A DNA stretch of 64,000 bases from Tibeticola sediminis (GTDB taxonomy: Bacteria; Pseudomonadota; Gammaproteobacteria; Burkholderiales; Burkholderiaceae_C). The first letter of the stretch is position 1. Every line of letters begins with the position of its first letter. Where the stretch lies: NCBI RefSeq assembly GCF_003843835.1, contig NZ_RKQL01000002.1:248001-312000 (forward strand), read 5' to 3'. Both the position numbers and the translations under genes were made by a program. This document shows, in pieces, positions 18,106 through 27,007 of this stretch. Below the pieces are notes generated by a model. It saw nothing but the letters and a program-made list of their open reading frames with translations. It was not told where the DNA came from and searched no databases.

Positions 18106-19449
18106 ATGAATACGGCGGTTCACATCCTTCTCATTCGGATGCTGATGGGCGCGTCGATCGCACTCGCGTTGGGCGCTGCGGCTTGGTCCGCGTGGAGCCT
18201 CTGGCGGGGGGGCGCCCGCGCGGTGGACCGGCCTATGCTCTGGCTGTGCCTCGCCTGGGTGGCGTTCCTCTGGTTGACGCAGCCCATGGCAGCCTTCGGT
18301 CTGAAGTTCGATGCCCAGGCTCTGCTGCCCGCTCGTGCGCTGCTCTATCAACTGGTGCTCAGCGGCGTCGGGGCCTTGCTGCTTGCGGCAGCGCGACCGG
18401 AGGGCGGCGGCCTGCTCGGGCTCTGGGGCGGCGCACAGGCGGTGGCTTTCGGTCTGCTGCTCTGGTCGGCGAAGGACGGCGCGCTGGGGAGCCTCAGCGA
18501 GGGTGCGTGGTGGTGGGCGTGGTTCGTGGTCAACGCCACCTCGGGCGGACTCGTGGTCTGGGGGCTTTGGCGCGCCGCCCGTCGAGCCGACACGACCCGG
18601 GCTTGGCTGGCGCTCGGGGCTGGGGTGTTGGCGCTGGCGATCTTCGTGGAAGACGCTTTTCGCGCGCCGATCGGGCTGCTGACGCCCACGATGGTGCACT
18701 TTGCCTTTGCGCTGTATCTGTTGCTGGTCTGGATCGCGGCCAAGGGGCCGTTGGCGATCGGGGACTTGCCGGGGGGGCGGGATTCAGTCTTGGGCTGGCG
18801 ACAGGTTTCGATCGGCTCGAGCGGGCTCGAGCCGGCTATCGAGGCCGTTCTCGCGGATGAGCGACAGCGCATCGCCCGGGAACTGCACGATGGGGTCGGG
18901 TCGCAGTTGACTCAGTTGCTGGCGTCGCTCGACCCCAACGATGCGCGTCAAAAGGCCATGATGCAGGGGCTGGAAGAGGTGATGCTGGGCGTGAAGATGC
19001 TGGTTGACGAAATTTACGACCAGGGACAGTCCCTCGCCCAGGCTTTGGGCAACCTGCGCTATCGCTTGGAGGCGGCGTTCAGCCGCAACGGCATGGACCT
19101 GGTCTGGGATTTGCAGGAGCTCGATGCACTCGAACAGATGGGTGGCCGGGAGGCGCATGAAGTCTTGCGCATTGTCCAGGAAGCGATCTGCAACGCGATG
19201 CGTCACGCGCAGGCAAGCACCATCACGGTTCGCACGAACCTTCGCCCCGAGAGCGGAACGCTGACCATCGACGTACGTGACGACGGCCGCGGGTTCAAGC
19301 AAAGGAGAGGACAGCCCGGCGGGCGTGGCCTGCTCGGGATGCGCGAGCGAGCGGCTGCTTTGGGCGGCTCACTCCAGGTCTTCAGTGCGCCGGGCAGTGG
19401 CACGTGCGTGCGCATCAACCTGCCTGTTCAGGTACCGCAAATCAGCTAG
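18106..19449 (+). CDS. Membrane sensor histidine kinase (HisKA_3 type)
   Basis: A 447-residue sensor kinase with about seven hydrophobic segments in the first 220 residues (7TMR-like), then the HisKA_3 dimerisation helix RQRIARELHDGVGSQLTQLL with the phospho-acceptor His near residue 263, and a C-terminal ATPase domain: VQEAICNAMRHAQAS (N box), DVRDDGRGF (G1) and GGRGLLGMRERAAALGG (G2). It pairs with the NarL-type regulator just upstream. The start at 18106 is the first ATG leading into the first membrane helix; an earlier in-frame start at 17962 would overlap the regulator. The signal is unknown. Confidence 0.88.
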   Translation: MNTAVHILLIRMLMGASIALALGAAAWSAWSLWRGGARAVDRPMLWLCLAWVAFLWLTQPMAAFGLKFDAQALLPARALLYQLVLSGVGALLLAAARPEGGGLLGLWGGAQAVAFGLLLWSAKDGALGSLSEGAWWWAWFVVNATSGGLVVWGLWRAARRADTTRAWLALGAGVLALAIFVEDAFRAPIGLLTPTMVHFAFALYLLLVWIAAKGPLAIGDLPGGRDSVLGWRQVSIGSSGLEPAIEAVLADERQRIARELHDGVGSQLTQLLASLDPNDARQKAMMQGLEEVMLGVKMLVDEIYDQGQSLAQALGNLRYRLEAAFSRNGMDLVWDLQELDALEQMGGREAHEVLRIVQEAICNAMRHAQASTITVRTNLRPESGTLTIDVRDDGRGFKQRRGQPGGRGLLGMRERAAALGGSLQVFSAPGSGTCVRINLPVQVPQIS

Positions 19450-19528
19450 CCTCGCGAACAGCGAGCCGGCCAGCCGCGCGCGGTGGGCACCCAAGCGGCG
19501 TCGAGAAATTGCCTGGATGCCACCCCGC

Positions 19529-19566
19529 TCGGGCGCCATCACGGGAATTTGTTCAGCGTCGCCTTA
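19529..19566 (+). repeat. R2 remnant (right end only)
   Basis: The stretch ending TTGTTCAGCGTCGCCTTA matches the right end of the R2 elements (TTATTCAGCGTTGCCTTA in R2c). No left end or core is present. Its terminal TTA is the complement of the TAA stop codon of the YdcH gene on the other strand. Confidence 0.6.
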
Positions 19567-19788
19567 GCGCGCAGCTTCGCTGGCTTTCTTCAGGATCGCG
19601 TAGAGCTGGTCCTTCAGCAGCAGCTTTTCCTTCTTGAGCGTTTCGATCTCGGTGGGACTGGTGGGTTCGATGTGGGATTCCATGTTGCGGATCTTTTGGT
19701 CGAGCTCGTTGTGTTTGTCGAACAGCCGGGCGAAATGATGGTCGGTGGTTTTGAGGCGTGTGATGAGGTCGCGGTATTCAGGGAACAT
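19564..19788 (-). CDS. YdcH-family (DUF465) small coiled-coil protein
   Basis: A 74-residue protein with the YdcH/SlyX-like pattern MFPEYRDLITRLKTTDHHFARLFDKHNELDQKIRNME and the late basic helix LKKEKLLLKDQLYAILKKA; heptads suggest a short coiled coil. The start at MFPEYRD is the family start; the open frame continues 20 codons upstream into repeat R2a. The function of the family is unknown. Its TAA stop comes from the outer end of an R2 remnant, so the last residues (SEAAR) may differ from the ancestral end. Confidence 0.85.
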   Translation of the reverse strand: MFPEYRDLITRLKTTDHHFARLFDKHNELDQKIRNMESHIEPTSPTEIETLKKEKLLLKDQLYAILKKASEAAR

Positions 19789-19830
19789 GGTTGGGGCTCG
19801 GGCTGAAAGCCGCCGGGCTGGCGGCCGCTC

Positions 19831-19997
19831 TAGGGCAACGTTGAACAAGTCCCTCGCGCGCCGCGCGTCCCGGCAGCGGGCGGTCTGCTTCGTTGCAAAT
19901 CCTCGCCATAGCTTCGGCTATGGCTGCGGTTTGCGCCTCGCATCCCATCCCGCGGCCGGGCGCGCGCCTTCGCAGGAACTTATTCAGCGTTGCCCTA
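19831..19997 (+). mobile_element. R2a: 167-bp palindromic MITE-like element
   Basis: Ends TAGGGCAACGTTGAACAAGT and ACTTATTCAGCGTTGCCCTA are imperfect inverted repeats with TA at both outer edges. The 47-bp core (19891-19937) is exactly central, with stem GCCATAGC/GCTATGGC closing a TTCG loop. Other copies are at 35332-35498 and 53120-53286. A TA target and short size suggest an IS630/Tc1-type MITE, by inference. It fills most of the 325-bp gap before the isochorismatase-like gene. Confidence 0.88.
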
Positions 19998-20113
19998 GTG
20001 TACGTGCCTTGGTGGGCGTTTCGAATCGCTTCGAATGGGCCTGACCGCGGACGGCGACAACCGCGACAATCGGTTCTTCGTTAGCCCTTGGTTCCAGCAG
20101 AAAGGATGCCCCG

Positions 20114-20728
20114 ATGCTTCTCGATTCGAGCGAAATGCAGTTGGTGCTGATCGACTATCAGCCGCGTTTGATGTCGGCGATTCATGAGGGTGAGGCGGTG
20201 CTGGCGCAGGCGCAGCGCCTCGCGAAGATCGCGGCCGTGTTGGAGGTGCCCATTTGGGGCACGGAACAGAACCCCGAGCGCCTCGGTGAACTCGCCGCCC
20301 CGCTGCGCGGCCTTTGCCGCAAGGTCCTGCCGAAGATGACATTCAGTGCCGTGGCGGAGGGGCTGGGCGATTGGCTGCGCCCGCCACAACGCGCGCCGCA
20401 GGGGAACGCGCGCAGCCTTCCTAGGCATCTCAGACGGGACGCCGCGGGCGAAGGTGGGGCGCGCTCGCCGCGGGAAACCATACTGCTCGCCGGCTGCGAG
20501 GCGCATGTCTGCGTGTTGCAGACCGCGCTCGAACTGCTGGACGAGGAATTCGATGTCTGGGTGGTGACGGATGCGTGCGGCTCTCGCCGCCTCAGCGACC
20601 GCGATGCGGCATTTGATCGGCTCGCGAGTGCGGGGGTGGAGCTGGTGACGACCGAAATGGTTGCGTTCGAAGGACTGCGCAGCGCCGAACACCCCCAGTT
20701 CAAAGCGGTGCAGAGCCTGATCCGCTGA
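20114..20728 (+). CDS. Isochorismatase-family cysteine hydrolase
   Basis: A 204-residue alpha/beta hydrolase of the isochorismatase/nicotinamidase superfamily (YcaC-like). The triad can be read: Asp in VLIDYQPRLM near residue 14, Lys in VLPKMTFSA near 75 and the nucleophile Cys in GCEAHVCVLQTALELL near 137. Residues about 85-122 (PPQRAPQGNARSLPRHLRRD) form an Arg/Pro-rich insertion not usual in the family. The reaction is unknown; many members hydrolyse amides or imides. It stands alone between R2a and the prpE promoter. A frameshift in the insertion region was considered, but the frame stays open with both flanks correct. Confidence 0.82.
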   Translation: MLLDSSEMQLVLIDYQPRLMSAIHEGEAVLAQAQRLAKIAAVLEVPIWGTEQNPERLGELAAPLRGLCRKVLPKMTFSAVAEGLGDWLRPPQRAPQGNARSLPRHLRRDAAGEGGARSPRETILLAGCEAHVCVLQTALELLDEEFDVWVVTDACGSRRLSDRDAAFDRLASAGVELVTTEMVAFEGLRSAEHPQFKAVQSLIR

Positions 20729-20771
20729 ACCGCTGCGCGGCGAGCGTCAGCTTGTCGCAAGCCCGCTACCC

Positions 20772-20783
20772 ATAATTATGAAT
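20772..20783. promoter_or_regulatory. ATAATTATGAAT box upstream of prpE
   Basis: This 12-mer, containing the palindrome ATAATTAT, lies 69 bp before the prpE start and is the only A/T-rich patch of the promoter region. The identical 12-mer is in the divergent GntR/mutase promoter (43416-43427), which suggests one regulator for propionate activation and propionyl-CoA breakdown. Confidence 0.55.
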
Positions 20784-20851
20784 TTTGCGGGCGTGGCATG
20801 GTTCGCGGCGTCCGCAGCCCCCTGCCCGTCGAGACCCGAGGAGATCCCGAT

Positions 20852-22757
20852 ATGTCCGATTACGCCGAGTTTTATCGCCGTTCCATCGAAGAGCGCGACG
20901 CATTCTGGGCCGAAGAGGCCCGCCGCATCGACTGGCATCGGCCGCCGGACGTGATTTGCGACTACAGCAACCCGCCGTTCGCGCGCTGGTTTGCGGGCGG
21001 GCAGACGAACCTGTGCCACAACGCGGTGGATCGCCACCTGGCGCAGCGCGCTGGCCAAAACGCCCTGATCTGGGTCTCGACCGAAACCGATCAGGAGCGT
21101 GTCTACAGCTTCGCCGAACTGCATGCCGAGGTGCAGCGCATGGCTGCCGTGCTGCAAAGCCTGGGCGTGCAAAAAGGCGACCGGGTTTTGATTTACATGC
21201 CCATGATCCCCGAGGCGGCGTTTGCGATGCTGGCGTGCGTGCGCATCGGCGCGATCCACTCGGTGGTGTTTGGGGGCTTCGCATCGGGGGGCGCTGGCTT
21301 CGCGCATCGAGGATGCCGAGCCGCGCGTGGTCGTCAGTGCCGATGCCGGCTCGCGGGGCGGTAAAGCCGTGCCCTACAAAGCGCTGCTCGACGAGGCCAT
21401 CGCGCAATCGACGCACAAGCCCGAGTCGGTGCTGTTGGTGGACCGTGGTTTGGCACCGCTGCCGCTCGTCGAAGGGCGGGATCGACTGTGGGCGCCGCTG
21501 CGCGAGCAGCACCTGCACGCGCAAGTGCCCTGCGTCTGGGTGGACGCCACGCATCCGAGCTACACGCTCTACACCAGCGGCACGACGGGCAAGCCCAAAG
21601 GCGTGCAGCGCGACACCGGCGGCTATGCGGTCGCGCTGGCGGCTTCGATGGAATACATCTATTGCGGTAAGCCCGGCGAGACGTATTTCTCCACCAGCGA
21701 CATCGGCTGGGTGGTCGGCCACAGCTACATCATCTATGGCCCGCTGATTGCAGGCATGGCGACCATCATGTACGAGGGGCTGCCGATCCGGCCCGACGGC
21801 GGCATCTGGTGGAGCCTGGTGGAGAAATACAAGGTCACCGTCATGTTCAGCGCACCGACGGCGATCCGCGTGCTCAAAAAGCAGGACCCGGCCTTGCTCA
21901 AGAAGTACGACCTCTCCAGCCTGCGCGCGCTGTTCCTCGCCGGCGAGCCACTCGATGAGCCCACCGCGCAATGGATCAGTGAAGGCCTGGGCAAGCCCAT
22001 CATCGACAACTATTGGCAGACCGAAACCGGCTGGCCGATTCTGGCGATTTGCAAAGGCGTAGACGACGCGCCGCCGAAGTTCGGCTCGCCCGGCAAGCCG
22101 GTGTATGGCTACAACGTGAAACTGCTCGACGACCAGACCGGCGCAGAGCTCACCGGTGCGAACCAGAAGGGCGTGGTCGCCATCGAAGGTCCGCTGCCGC
22201 CGGGCTGCATGCAAACCGTCTGGCGCGACGATGCACGCTTCGTCAACACCTACTGGAAGAGCGTGCCCGGCCGCATGGTCTATTCGACCTTCGACTGGGG
22301 CATCCGCGACGAGGATGGGTACTACTTCATCCTCGGCCGGACCGATGACGTCATCAACGTCGCCGGCCACCGGCTGGGTACCCGTGAGATCGAGGAGAGC
22401 ATCGCGGGCCACCCCAACGTGGCCGAGGTGGCGGTGGTCGGCGTGGCCGACGCGCTCAAGGGCCAGGTGGCGATGGCATTCGCCGTGCTCAAAGACGCAA
22501 GCTGCCTGGGAGACACGCAGGCCGAACTGCGGCTCGAAGGCGAGATCATGAAGCTGGTCGACCGGGACCTCGGTGCCGTCGCTCGGCCCGCGCGGGTGCG
22601 TTTCGTCACCGTGCTGCCCAAGACCCGCAGCGGCAAAGTGCTGCGCCGCGCCATCCAGGCCGTCTGCGAATCGCGCGACACCGGCGACCTCACCACCATG
22701 GACGACCCCGCCGCGCTGCAGCAGATCCGCGACCTGGTGCAGACGAAAAACTCCTGA
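20852..22757 (+). pseudogene. prpE: Propionyl-CoA synthetase, frameshifted by one extra G
   Basis: Activates propionate to propionyl-CoA through an acyl-adenylate. The N-terminal part has the PrpE look (YAEFYRRSIEERDAFWAEEA, DYSNPPFARWFAGG); the rest holds the AMP-binding motif YTSGTTGKPKGVQRD, the TDxGW-type SDIGWVVGHSY, YWQTETGWPI and the C-terminal catalytic Lys in PKTRSGKVLRRAI. The frame breaks at a six-G run (21286-21291); with five G the protein reads on as ASGALASRIEDAEP and would be about 634 residues. Everything else is intact, so this is a sequencing error, a slippage variant or a very recent mutation. A GAGGAGAT site precedes the ATG. Confidence 0.88.
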
Positions 22758-22766
22758 AATATGAGC

Positions 22767-22804
22767 AAACCCCGGCCGTTTCGCGCCGGGGTTTCAGGTT
22801 TTTT
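22767..22804 (+). terminator. Rho-independent terminator of prpE
   Basis: AAACCCCGGC and GCCGGGGTTT form a perfect 10-bp stem with an 8-base loop, followed within a few bases by TTTTTT, starting 10 bp after the prpE stop. Confidence 0.9.
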
Positions 22805-22825
22805 GTTCGAAATGCAGCGTGTCAC

Positions 22826-23060
22826 CCTAAATCCGGCAGTTGGGCGCGCCTGGGCGGGTCGTCATCGGGCGCGCGGGCAAGGCGCAAACCACAGCCATTG
22901 CGGTTGCCATGGCGAGGATTTGCAACGCCGCCCCCGCGCCCGAGGGCGACTCGAACGGGCGCGCAGCGCTCACCTAAGTAGTGAGCGGCATCCGCAGCAA
23001 AAACCGTTCAAACAGCAACACCTTGCGTTCAGCGAGAAGCGGTCAACTGCCGGATTTAGG
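22826..23060 (-). mobile_element. R1c: 235-bp element, copy 3, inverted
   Basis: Same ends and length as R1a/R1b but in the opposite orientation, flanked by direct duplications GTCAC (22821-22825 and 23061-23065). The right-hand duplication carries the TGA stop codon of the nitroreductase gene on the minus strand. Core hairpin at 22881-22927. More diverged inside than R1a and R1b. Confidence 0.9.
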
Positions 23061-23061
23061 G

Positions 23062-23706
23062 TCACAGGCTGCGCACGAAGCGCGTCGGCTCCGGTCGCGT
23101 GCGCGGCGGCTTTTCGCGGCTGACGGTCCCGACGTTGATGAAGCAGATCGCTTCCTCCCCGTCGACCAGGCCAAACAGGCGGCGCAGCGCCTTCGAGCCC
23201 ATGGCCTGACCGCTGGTGAGCCCGCTGCCGTAGCCCATGGCCTGGGCGGTCAGCAGGAGGTTTTGAATGGCGCAGCCGAGCGAAACCAGGCGTTCGGCGG
23301 CGGCAATGTCGGGCTCGGCGGGCCGCAGGTCGGCCACGGCGAGTATCAGCAAGGGGGCGCGGTTGGCTTTGTCGCGCGCCGCTTCGATTTGTTCGAGGCT
23401 GGCCCCGGGGTCGCGCTCGACCAGGGCCTGCGCGAACGCATCGCCGAGGTCCGAGCGGCGATGCGCAGGCACGCAAACAAAGCGCCAAGGCGTGAGCTGT
23501 CCATGGTCGGGTGCAGCCGCAGCGGCTTCCCACAGGGCTTGCAGCTCCGCTTCGTTCGGGCCGGGCTCGATGAGGCGGCGCGGCGAGGTGTTGTGGCGCG
23601 CGATGATGAGCTGCAGCGCGGCCTCGGCCGGGTCGGTCACCAGGGCGGGTGACTGAGCGGCCGCTGGGGGCGTGGGCTTGAAGCGGGTGAGTCTGCGCGG
23701 AATCAT
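23062..23706 (-). CDS. Nitroreductase-family flavoprotein
   Basis: A 214-residue FMN-dependent nitroreductase-fold protein, YdjA-like by length and pattern: RHNTSPRRL (FMN phosphate contacts), PDHGQLTPWRFVCV near residue 67, AIQNLLLTAQAMGYGSGLTSG near 145 and INVGTVSREKPPRTRPE near the C-terminus. Such enzymes reduce nitroaromatics, quinones or other electrophiles with NAD(P)H. It follows aioA in the same direction, but the strong terminator between them argues against co-transcription. The stop codon lies in the R1c target duplication. Natural substrate unknown. Confidence 0.87.
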   Translation of the reverse strand: MIPRRLTRFKPTPPAAAQSPALVTDPAEAALQLIIARHNTSPRRLIEPGPNEAELQALWEAAAAAPDHGQLTPWRFVCVPAHRRSDLGDAFAQALVERDPGASLEQIEAARDKANRAPLLILAVADLRPAEPDIAAAERLVSLGCAIQNLLLTAQAMGYGSGLTSGQAMGSKALRRLFGLVDGEEAICFINVGTVSREKPPRTRPEPTRFVRSL

Positions 23707-23732
23707 GGGGCTTTCCTTCTCGTTGGGCGGGC

Positions 23733-23760
23733 AAAAAAAGGGCAGCCGAAGCTGCCCTTT
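23733..23760 (-). terminator. Terminator after aioA
   Basis: On the minus strand AAGGGCAGC-TTCG-GCTGCCCTT is a perfect stem with a TTCG loop followed by a run of T. It lies 15 bp after the aioA stop and closes the aioBA transcript. Confidence 0.92.
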
Positions 23761-23774
23761 CGATGCCCTGACGT

Positions 23775-26258
23775 TCAGGCGTAGCGGCGATCCTTGAAGG
23801 AAATCGTCGCGCGGTACTCATCCACCGTGCCCACGCGGCGGATGCTGCCCCAGGTGCCCTTGTAATAGGGCACCACGTTGCGGTCCACCCAGGGCGTGAC
23901 CACGTCGCCGTGCACGCCCTTGATGTAGCCAAACAGCATGAAGGTCTGCCCGGGCTTGAGCGACTTGATCGGGTAGGCCATGGCATAGGTGCTGCCGTAG
24001 TCGTTGTAAACCTCGACGACATCGCCGCCTTGCACGCCCAGCGCCTTGGCATCGTCGGGGTTCATCTCGATGAAGGCCATCGGAATGCGGTCGCGCACGA
24101 AGCTGTTGTACTGGTCGTGGTACGCGGTTTGCCAGACTTCGTTGGCGCGGCCGCTGTTGATCCAGAACTTGTGCTTGCGCTTTTGCTCTTCGACGATGGC
24201 CGGCAGGCCGTTCCAGGGGGCGGGCTTGAAGTGGGCCTTGCCGTCCTTGGTGTCGAACTTGTTGTCCGCATAGACCATCTCGGTGCCGATGAGCTTGTCG
24301 CCCTTGACTTCCTTGATCGGCAGTTGCACCCCGTTGTTGCCCGCCTTGCGCAGCAGCGCATAGGTCGCGAGATACCCGGTGTCGCCGCCTTGGCTGTCGA
24401 TGGGGCCCACGCCAGGCCGACCGGCGCGGCGGAAGCCGTCATTGAAGGCGTCTTCTTCGGTCTTCCAGTCGAAGCCTTCGAAGCGCTTGGCCATGGCGGT
24501 GTTGCCCTCTTTCTGGTACATCGCCTTGAGCGTGTTCGCGATGTCGGCGGCGATCAGGCAGTCGGGTTTGGCCGTGCCGGGTGGGTCCATGAATTTTTCC
24601 GACAAGCGGAGGCGGCGTTCGCCGTTCATCGAGGTCAGATTCATCTCGCCCGGATGTGCCGCGGGGAACATCAGGTGGCAGTCGTCCGAGATGGTCGTCG
24701 GGTAGAGGTTCATCGCCGCGACGAACAAGCCGCCTTGGTACTTGCAGGCGTTGTAAATGATGTCGACGAGCTGGGATACCGACGCGCCGCGGGCGCGGGC
24801 CATGGCCTCGTTGACGATTTGCGCGCGCTTTCGCAAGGCGATGCGGTGCTGCTCGGCGTTGAGTGTGGTCTGGAACGGGTTGGTGCCCCAGAGCGTGTAC
24901 ATCAGGCCGTTGCCTTTGATGACCTCCTGGTCAATGTAAATCTTGTGGTCACCGGGGTAGGGCGGACGGGTATAGCCTTCCTGGTGGCCGCCCAGACGGC
25001 ACACGCCGGTGCCGCGACGTCCGACGTTGTGCGTGGCGATCACCAGGCTCACCAGCGCGCTTTGGATGACGTAGTTGTCGTTGCCCCAGATGATGCCTTT
25101 TTCGTACGGGTGGAAGGTGCGCGGGCGGTGGCCGGAAGCCTTTGGCTTGTAGGCCCATTCGGCCGCCTTCTTGATCTGCTCGACGGTCAGCCCGGTGATC
25201 TTGGCGCCTTCTTCCAGGCTCATGCGGTTGGTCTTGACTGCATCCTCGAAGCCCACCGTGTGCTTGGCGATGAAGTCTTTGTCGACCCAGCCCTGCTGCA
25301 CGACGTAGGTGAACAGCGTGTTGAACAGCGCCGTGTCGGTCCCGGGGTTGATGGCCAGGTGCAAGACGTTGTCTTTGCCCGCCACTTGCTCGGCGATCGC
25401 CACCGTCCCGGTGCGGCGCGGATCGACGACGATCAGTTTGGCGGCTGCGGCGCTCTCACCGGGGAACCATTTCTTCTTCTTGTCCACCGTCGCGCCGGTC
25501 AGGTTCGGCACCCAGTGGTTGAGGAAGTAGTTGGACTGCGTTTCATAGGGGTTGGCGCCGGTGCACAGAATACAGTCGGCCACCTGCGCATCCTCGTAGC
25601 TGTTGTTGAGCTCGCCGATGCCCATTTCGCGCGTGGCGTGGCACTCCGAGTTGTAGGCCGGCCGGTTGTGGATGCGCACCATCGGGGTTTGGATGGCGCT
25701 GAACATCAGCTTGCCCGTGCCCCAGGTGTTCTCGAAGCCACCGCCTGCGCCGCCATGGTCGAAGCAGTCGAACATGATGCCGCTCGGGCCGTCGTTGTCC
25801 AAAATCTTCTTGGTCAGGCCTGCGTAGATGGCCAAGGCCTCATCCCAGCCGGTGTCGAACCACTGGTCGCCTTTGAAGATGCGTGGGGTTTTGAGGCGCT
25901 CGCGGCCAATGCCATCATGCGCGTACATGTAGCTGGCCATCTTGCCGCCGCGGGTGCTTGAGAGGCCGTTGTTCACGACGCATTCCTTGTCGGGAACGAT
26001 CATGATGTTCCAGCGCTTGCCCGCTTTGTCGGTGATGGTGTTGGTCATCGCCCGCGTCATGGTGATGGCCATCGGTGGCACCTGCTGGGTGAAATCGACC
26101 CCGAGCGCGTTTTCGCTTGCCGCTCGACCCCCTTCGCGGTTCGCGTCCCACTTGTACACGTGGTAGCCGCAGCCCACGATACAGAAGTGGCAGGTCATGT
26201 TGGTCTTTTGCGCGTCCTTCGGAGGCAGGGCGATGCGGTCATTGATGGTTTGGGACAT
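23775..26258 (-). CDS. aioA: Arsenite oxidase large (molybdopterin) subunit
   Basis: Catalytic subunit that oxidises arsenite to arsenate at a bis-MGD molybdenum centre; periplasmic, exported with AioB. The 827 residues match AioA length. The 3Fe-4S ligands C23-x2-C26-x3-C30 lie in [17 protein letters not shown], a signature that separates AioA from other DMSO-reductase enzymes, and no Ser or Cys Mo ligand is expected. Further AioA-like text: [57 protein letters not shown]. It has no signal peptide, as usual; AioB carries the Tat signal. It is the second gene of aioBA, 13 bp after aioB, and is followed by a terminator. Confidence 0.97.
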   Translation of the reverse strand: MSQTINDRIALPPKDAQKTNMTCHFCIVGCGYHVYKWDANREGGRAASENALGVDFTQQVPPMAITMTRAMTNTITDKAGKRWNIMIVPDKECVVNNGLSSTRGGKMASYMYAHDGIGRERLKTPRIFKGDQWFDTGWDEALAIYAGLTKKILDNDGPSGIMFDCFDHGGAGGGFENTWGTGKLMFSAIQTPMVRIHNRPAYNSECHATREMGIGELNNSYEDAQVADCILCTGANPYETQSNYFLNHWVPNLTGATVDKKKKWFPGESAAAAKLIVVDPRRTGTVAIAEQVAGKDNVLHLAINPGTDTALFNTLFTYVVQQGWVDKDFIAKHTVGFEDAVKTNRMSLEEGAKITGLTVEQIKKAAEWAYKPKASGHRPRTFHPYEKGIIWGNDNYVIQSALVSLVIATHNVGRRGTGVCRLGGHQEGYTRPPYPGDHKIYIDQEVIKGNGLMYTLWGTNPFQTTLNAEQHRIALRKRAQIVNEAMARARGASVSQLVDIIYNACKYQGGLFVAAMNLYPTTISDDCHLMFPAAHPGEMNLTSMNGERRLRLSEKFMDPPGTAKPDCLIAADIANTLKAMYQKEGNTAMAKRFEGFDWKTEEDAFNDGFRRAGRPGVGPIDSQGGDTGYLATYALLRKAGNNGVQLPIKEVKGDKLIGTEMVYADNKFDTKDGKAHFKPAPWNGLPAIVEEQKRKHKFWINSGRANEVWQTAYHDQYNSFVRDRIPMAFIEMNPDDAKALGVQGGDVVEVYNDYGSTYAMAYPIKSLKPGQTFMLFGYIKGVHGDVVTPWVDRNVVPYYKGTWGSIRRVGTVDEYRATISFKDRRYA

Positions 26259-26271
26259 GGTGGGCCTCCTC

Positions 26272-26802
26272 TTACAGAACGTTGGACTGGCGGCCGTAGA
26301 TCAGGCCATCGACGCCGACGGCATGCACCGTGTCGGTTGCGGCGTCGTACTCGAGCTTGATGCTGGGCAGGTTTTCCGTCGCCTGGCCGCAGACCATCTG
26401 GCCGTGGTTTTCGGGGTCGAAGATGGAGAAGTGACAGCCGCACTTGAAGGTGCGGCTGCCGCCGTCGTAGGTCACCGGGCAGCCCATGTGCGTGCACATG
26501 GCGCTGTAGGCCACGATGTCACGGTTGGGGCCCACACCACCGGGCACCGGGTTGCCCATGCGGATGGCATAGCAAGGCGAACTCTCGTCGGGGTAGTTGA
26601 AGTTGACCGGCTGGTTCACCGGCATCGCGCTGGCCTTGCCCGCGACTTTCTTCGGGTAGGGAAGGGCCGTGGAACTGACGGCCGCAGCCGCGGACGGTGC
26701 TGCATTCGCGCTTTGGATGGGGATGACCACCGAGCCAGCGACGGCGGCGGCGCTGCCCGTCGACTTCAAAAAGAAGCGACGGCTGAGCTTGACATCTTCC
26801 AT
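26272..26802 (-). CDS. aioB: Arsenite oxidase small (Rieske) subunit
   Basis: Rieske 2Fe-2S subunit that takes electrons from AioA and passes them to a periplasmic cytochrome or azurin. The 176 residues start with a Tat signal ([15 protein letters not shown]). The cluster ligands are C-x-H in MCTHMGCPV and C-x2-H in [10 protein letters not shown]; the extra Cys of each motif would form the disulfide seen in several AioB proteins. The start at 26802 (MEDVKLSRR) has a CAGGAGACC site; an in-frame codon 29 residues upstream is rejected because it would put the Tat motif too deep. A sigma-54 promoter lies about 70 bp upstream. Confidence 0.96.
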   Translation of the reverse strand: MEDVKLSRRFFLKSTGSAAAVAGSVVIPIQSANAAPSAAAAVSSTALPYPKKVAGKASAMPVNQPVNFNYPDESSPCYAIRMGNPVPGGVGPNRDIVAYSAMCTHMGCPVTYDGGSRTFKCGCHFSIFDPENHGQMVCGQATENLPSIKLEYDAATDTVHAVGVDGLIYGRQSNVL

Positions 26803-26872
26803 GGGGTCTCCTGTCTTGGGTCGTTGAACCTGCGCTCGAGGCGCAGCATGGGATGAATTCCCACTTGTCTCT

Positions 26873-26889
26873 TGCAACGACCGTGCCAA
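26873..26889 (-). promoter_or_regulatory. Sigma-54 (-24/-12) promoter of aioBA
   Basis: On the minus strand TTGGCACGGTCGTTGCA fits the sigma-54 consensus TGGCACG-N4-TTGCA exactly. It lies about 70 bp before the aioB start. The sigma-54 activator AioR is encoded divergently next door. Confidence 0.92.
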
Positions 26890-26972
26890 AAGAGCGATTG
26901 CGATTTATCAAGCGCTTATGACCATCTTGCCGGTGATCCGTCCGGATTTGGTAACATGAATCCCAAAAACGC

Positions 26973-26988
26973 GTTACCTTCAAGTAAC
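26973..26988. promoter_or_regulatory. Probable AioR activator site (UAS)
   Basis: GTTAC-CTTCAA-GTAAC is a perfect dyad of the form GTTNC-N6-GNAAC, as I recall the site described for AioR in other arsenite oxidisers. It is 84 bp upstream of the -24 element, the usual distance for sigma-54 activators, and only 19 bp before the aioX start, so it could also control aioXSR. A further GGTAAC half-site is at 26950. Confidence 0.7.
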
Positions 26989-27007
26989 GGAATCACATCA
27001 AGGAGAC

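Noticed and set aside
20360-20480. Possible frameshift in the isochorismatase-like gene at the Arg/Pro-rich stretch
   Set aside because: The frame is open from the catalytic Asp to the nucleophile Cys and onward without a shift, so it is kept as one gene with an unusual insertion.
24400-24500. GCGTCTTCTTCGG inside aioA, similar to the tandem CGTCTT motif
   Set aside because: It is coding sequence without the 20-bp partner repeat and not near a start codon.
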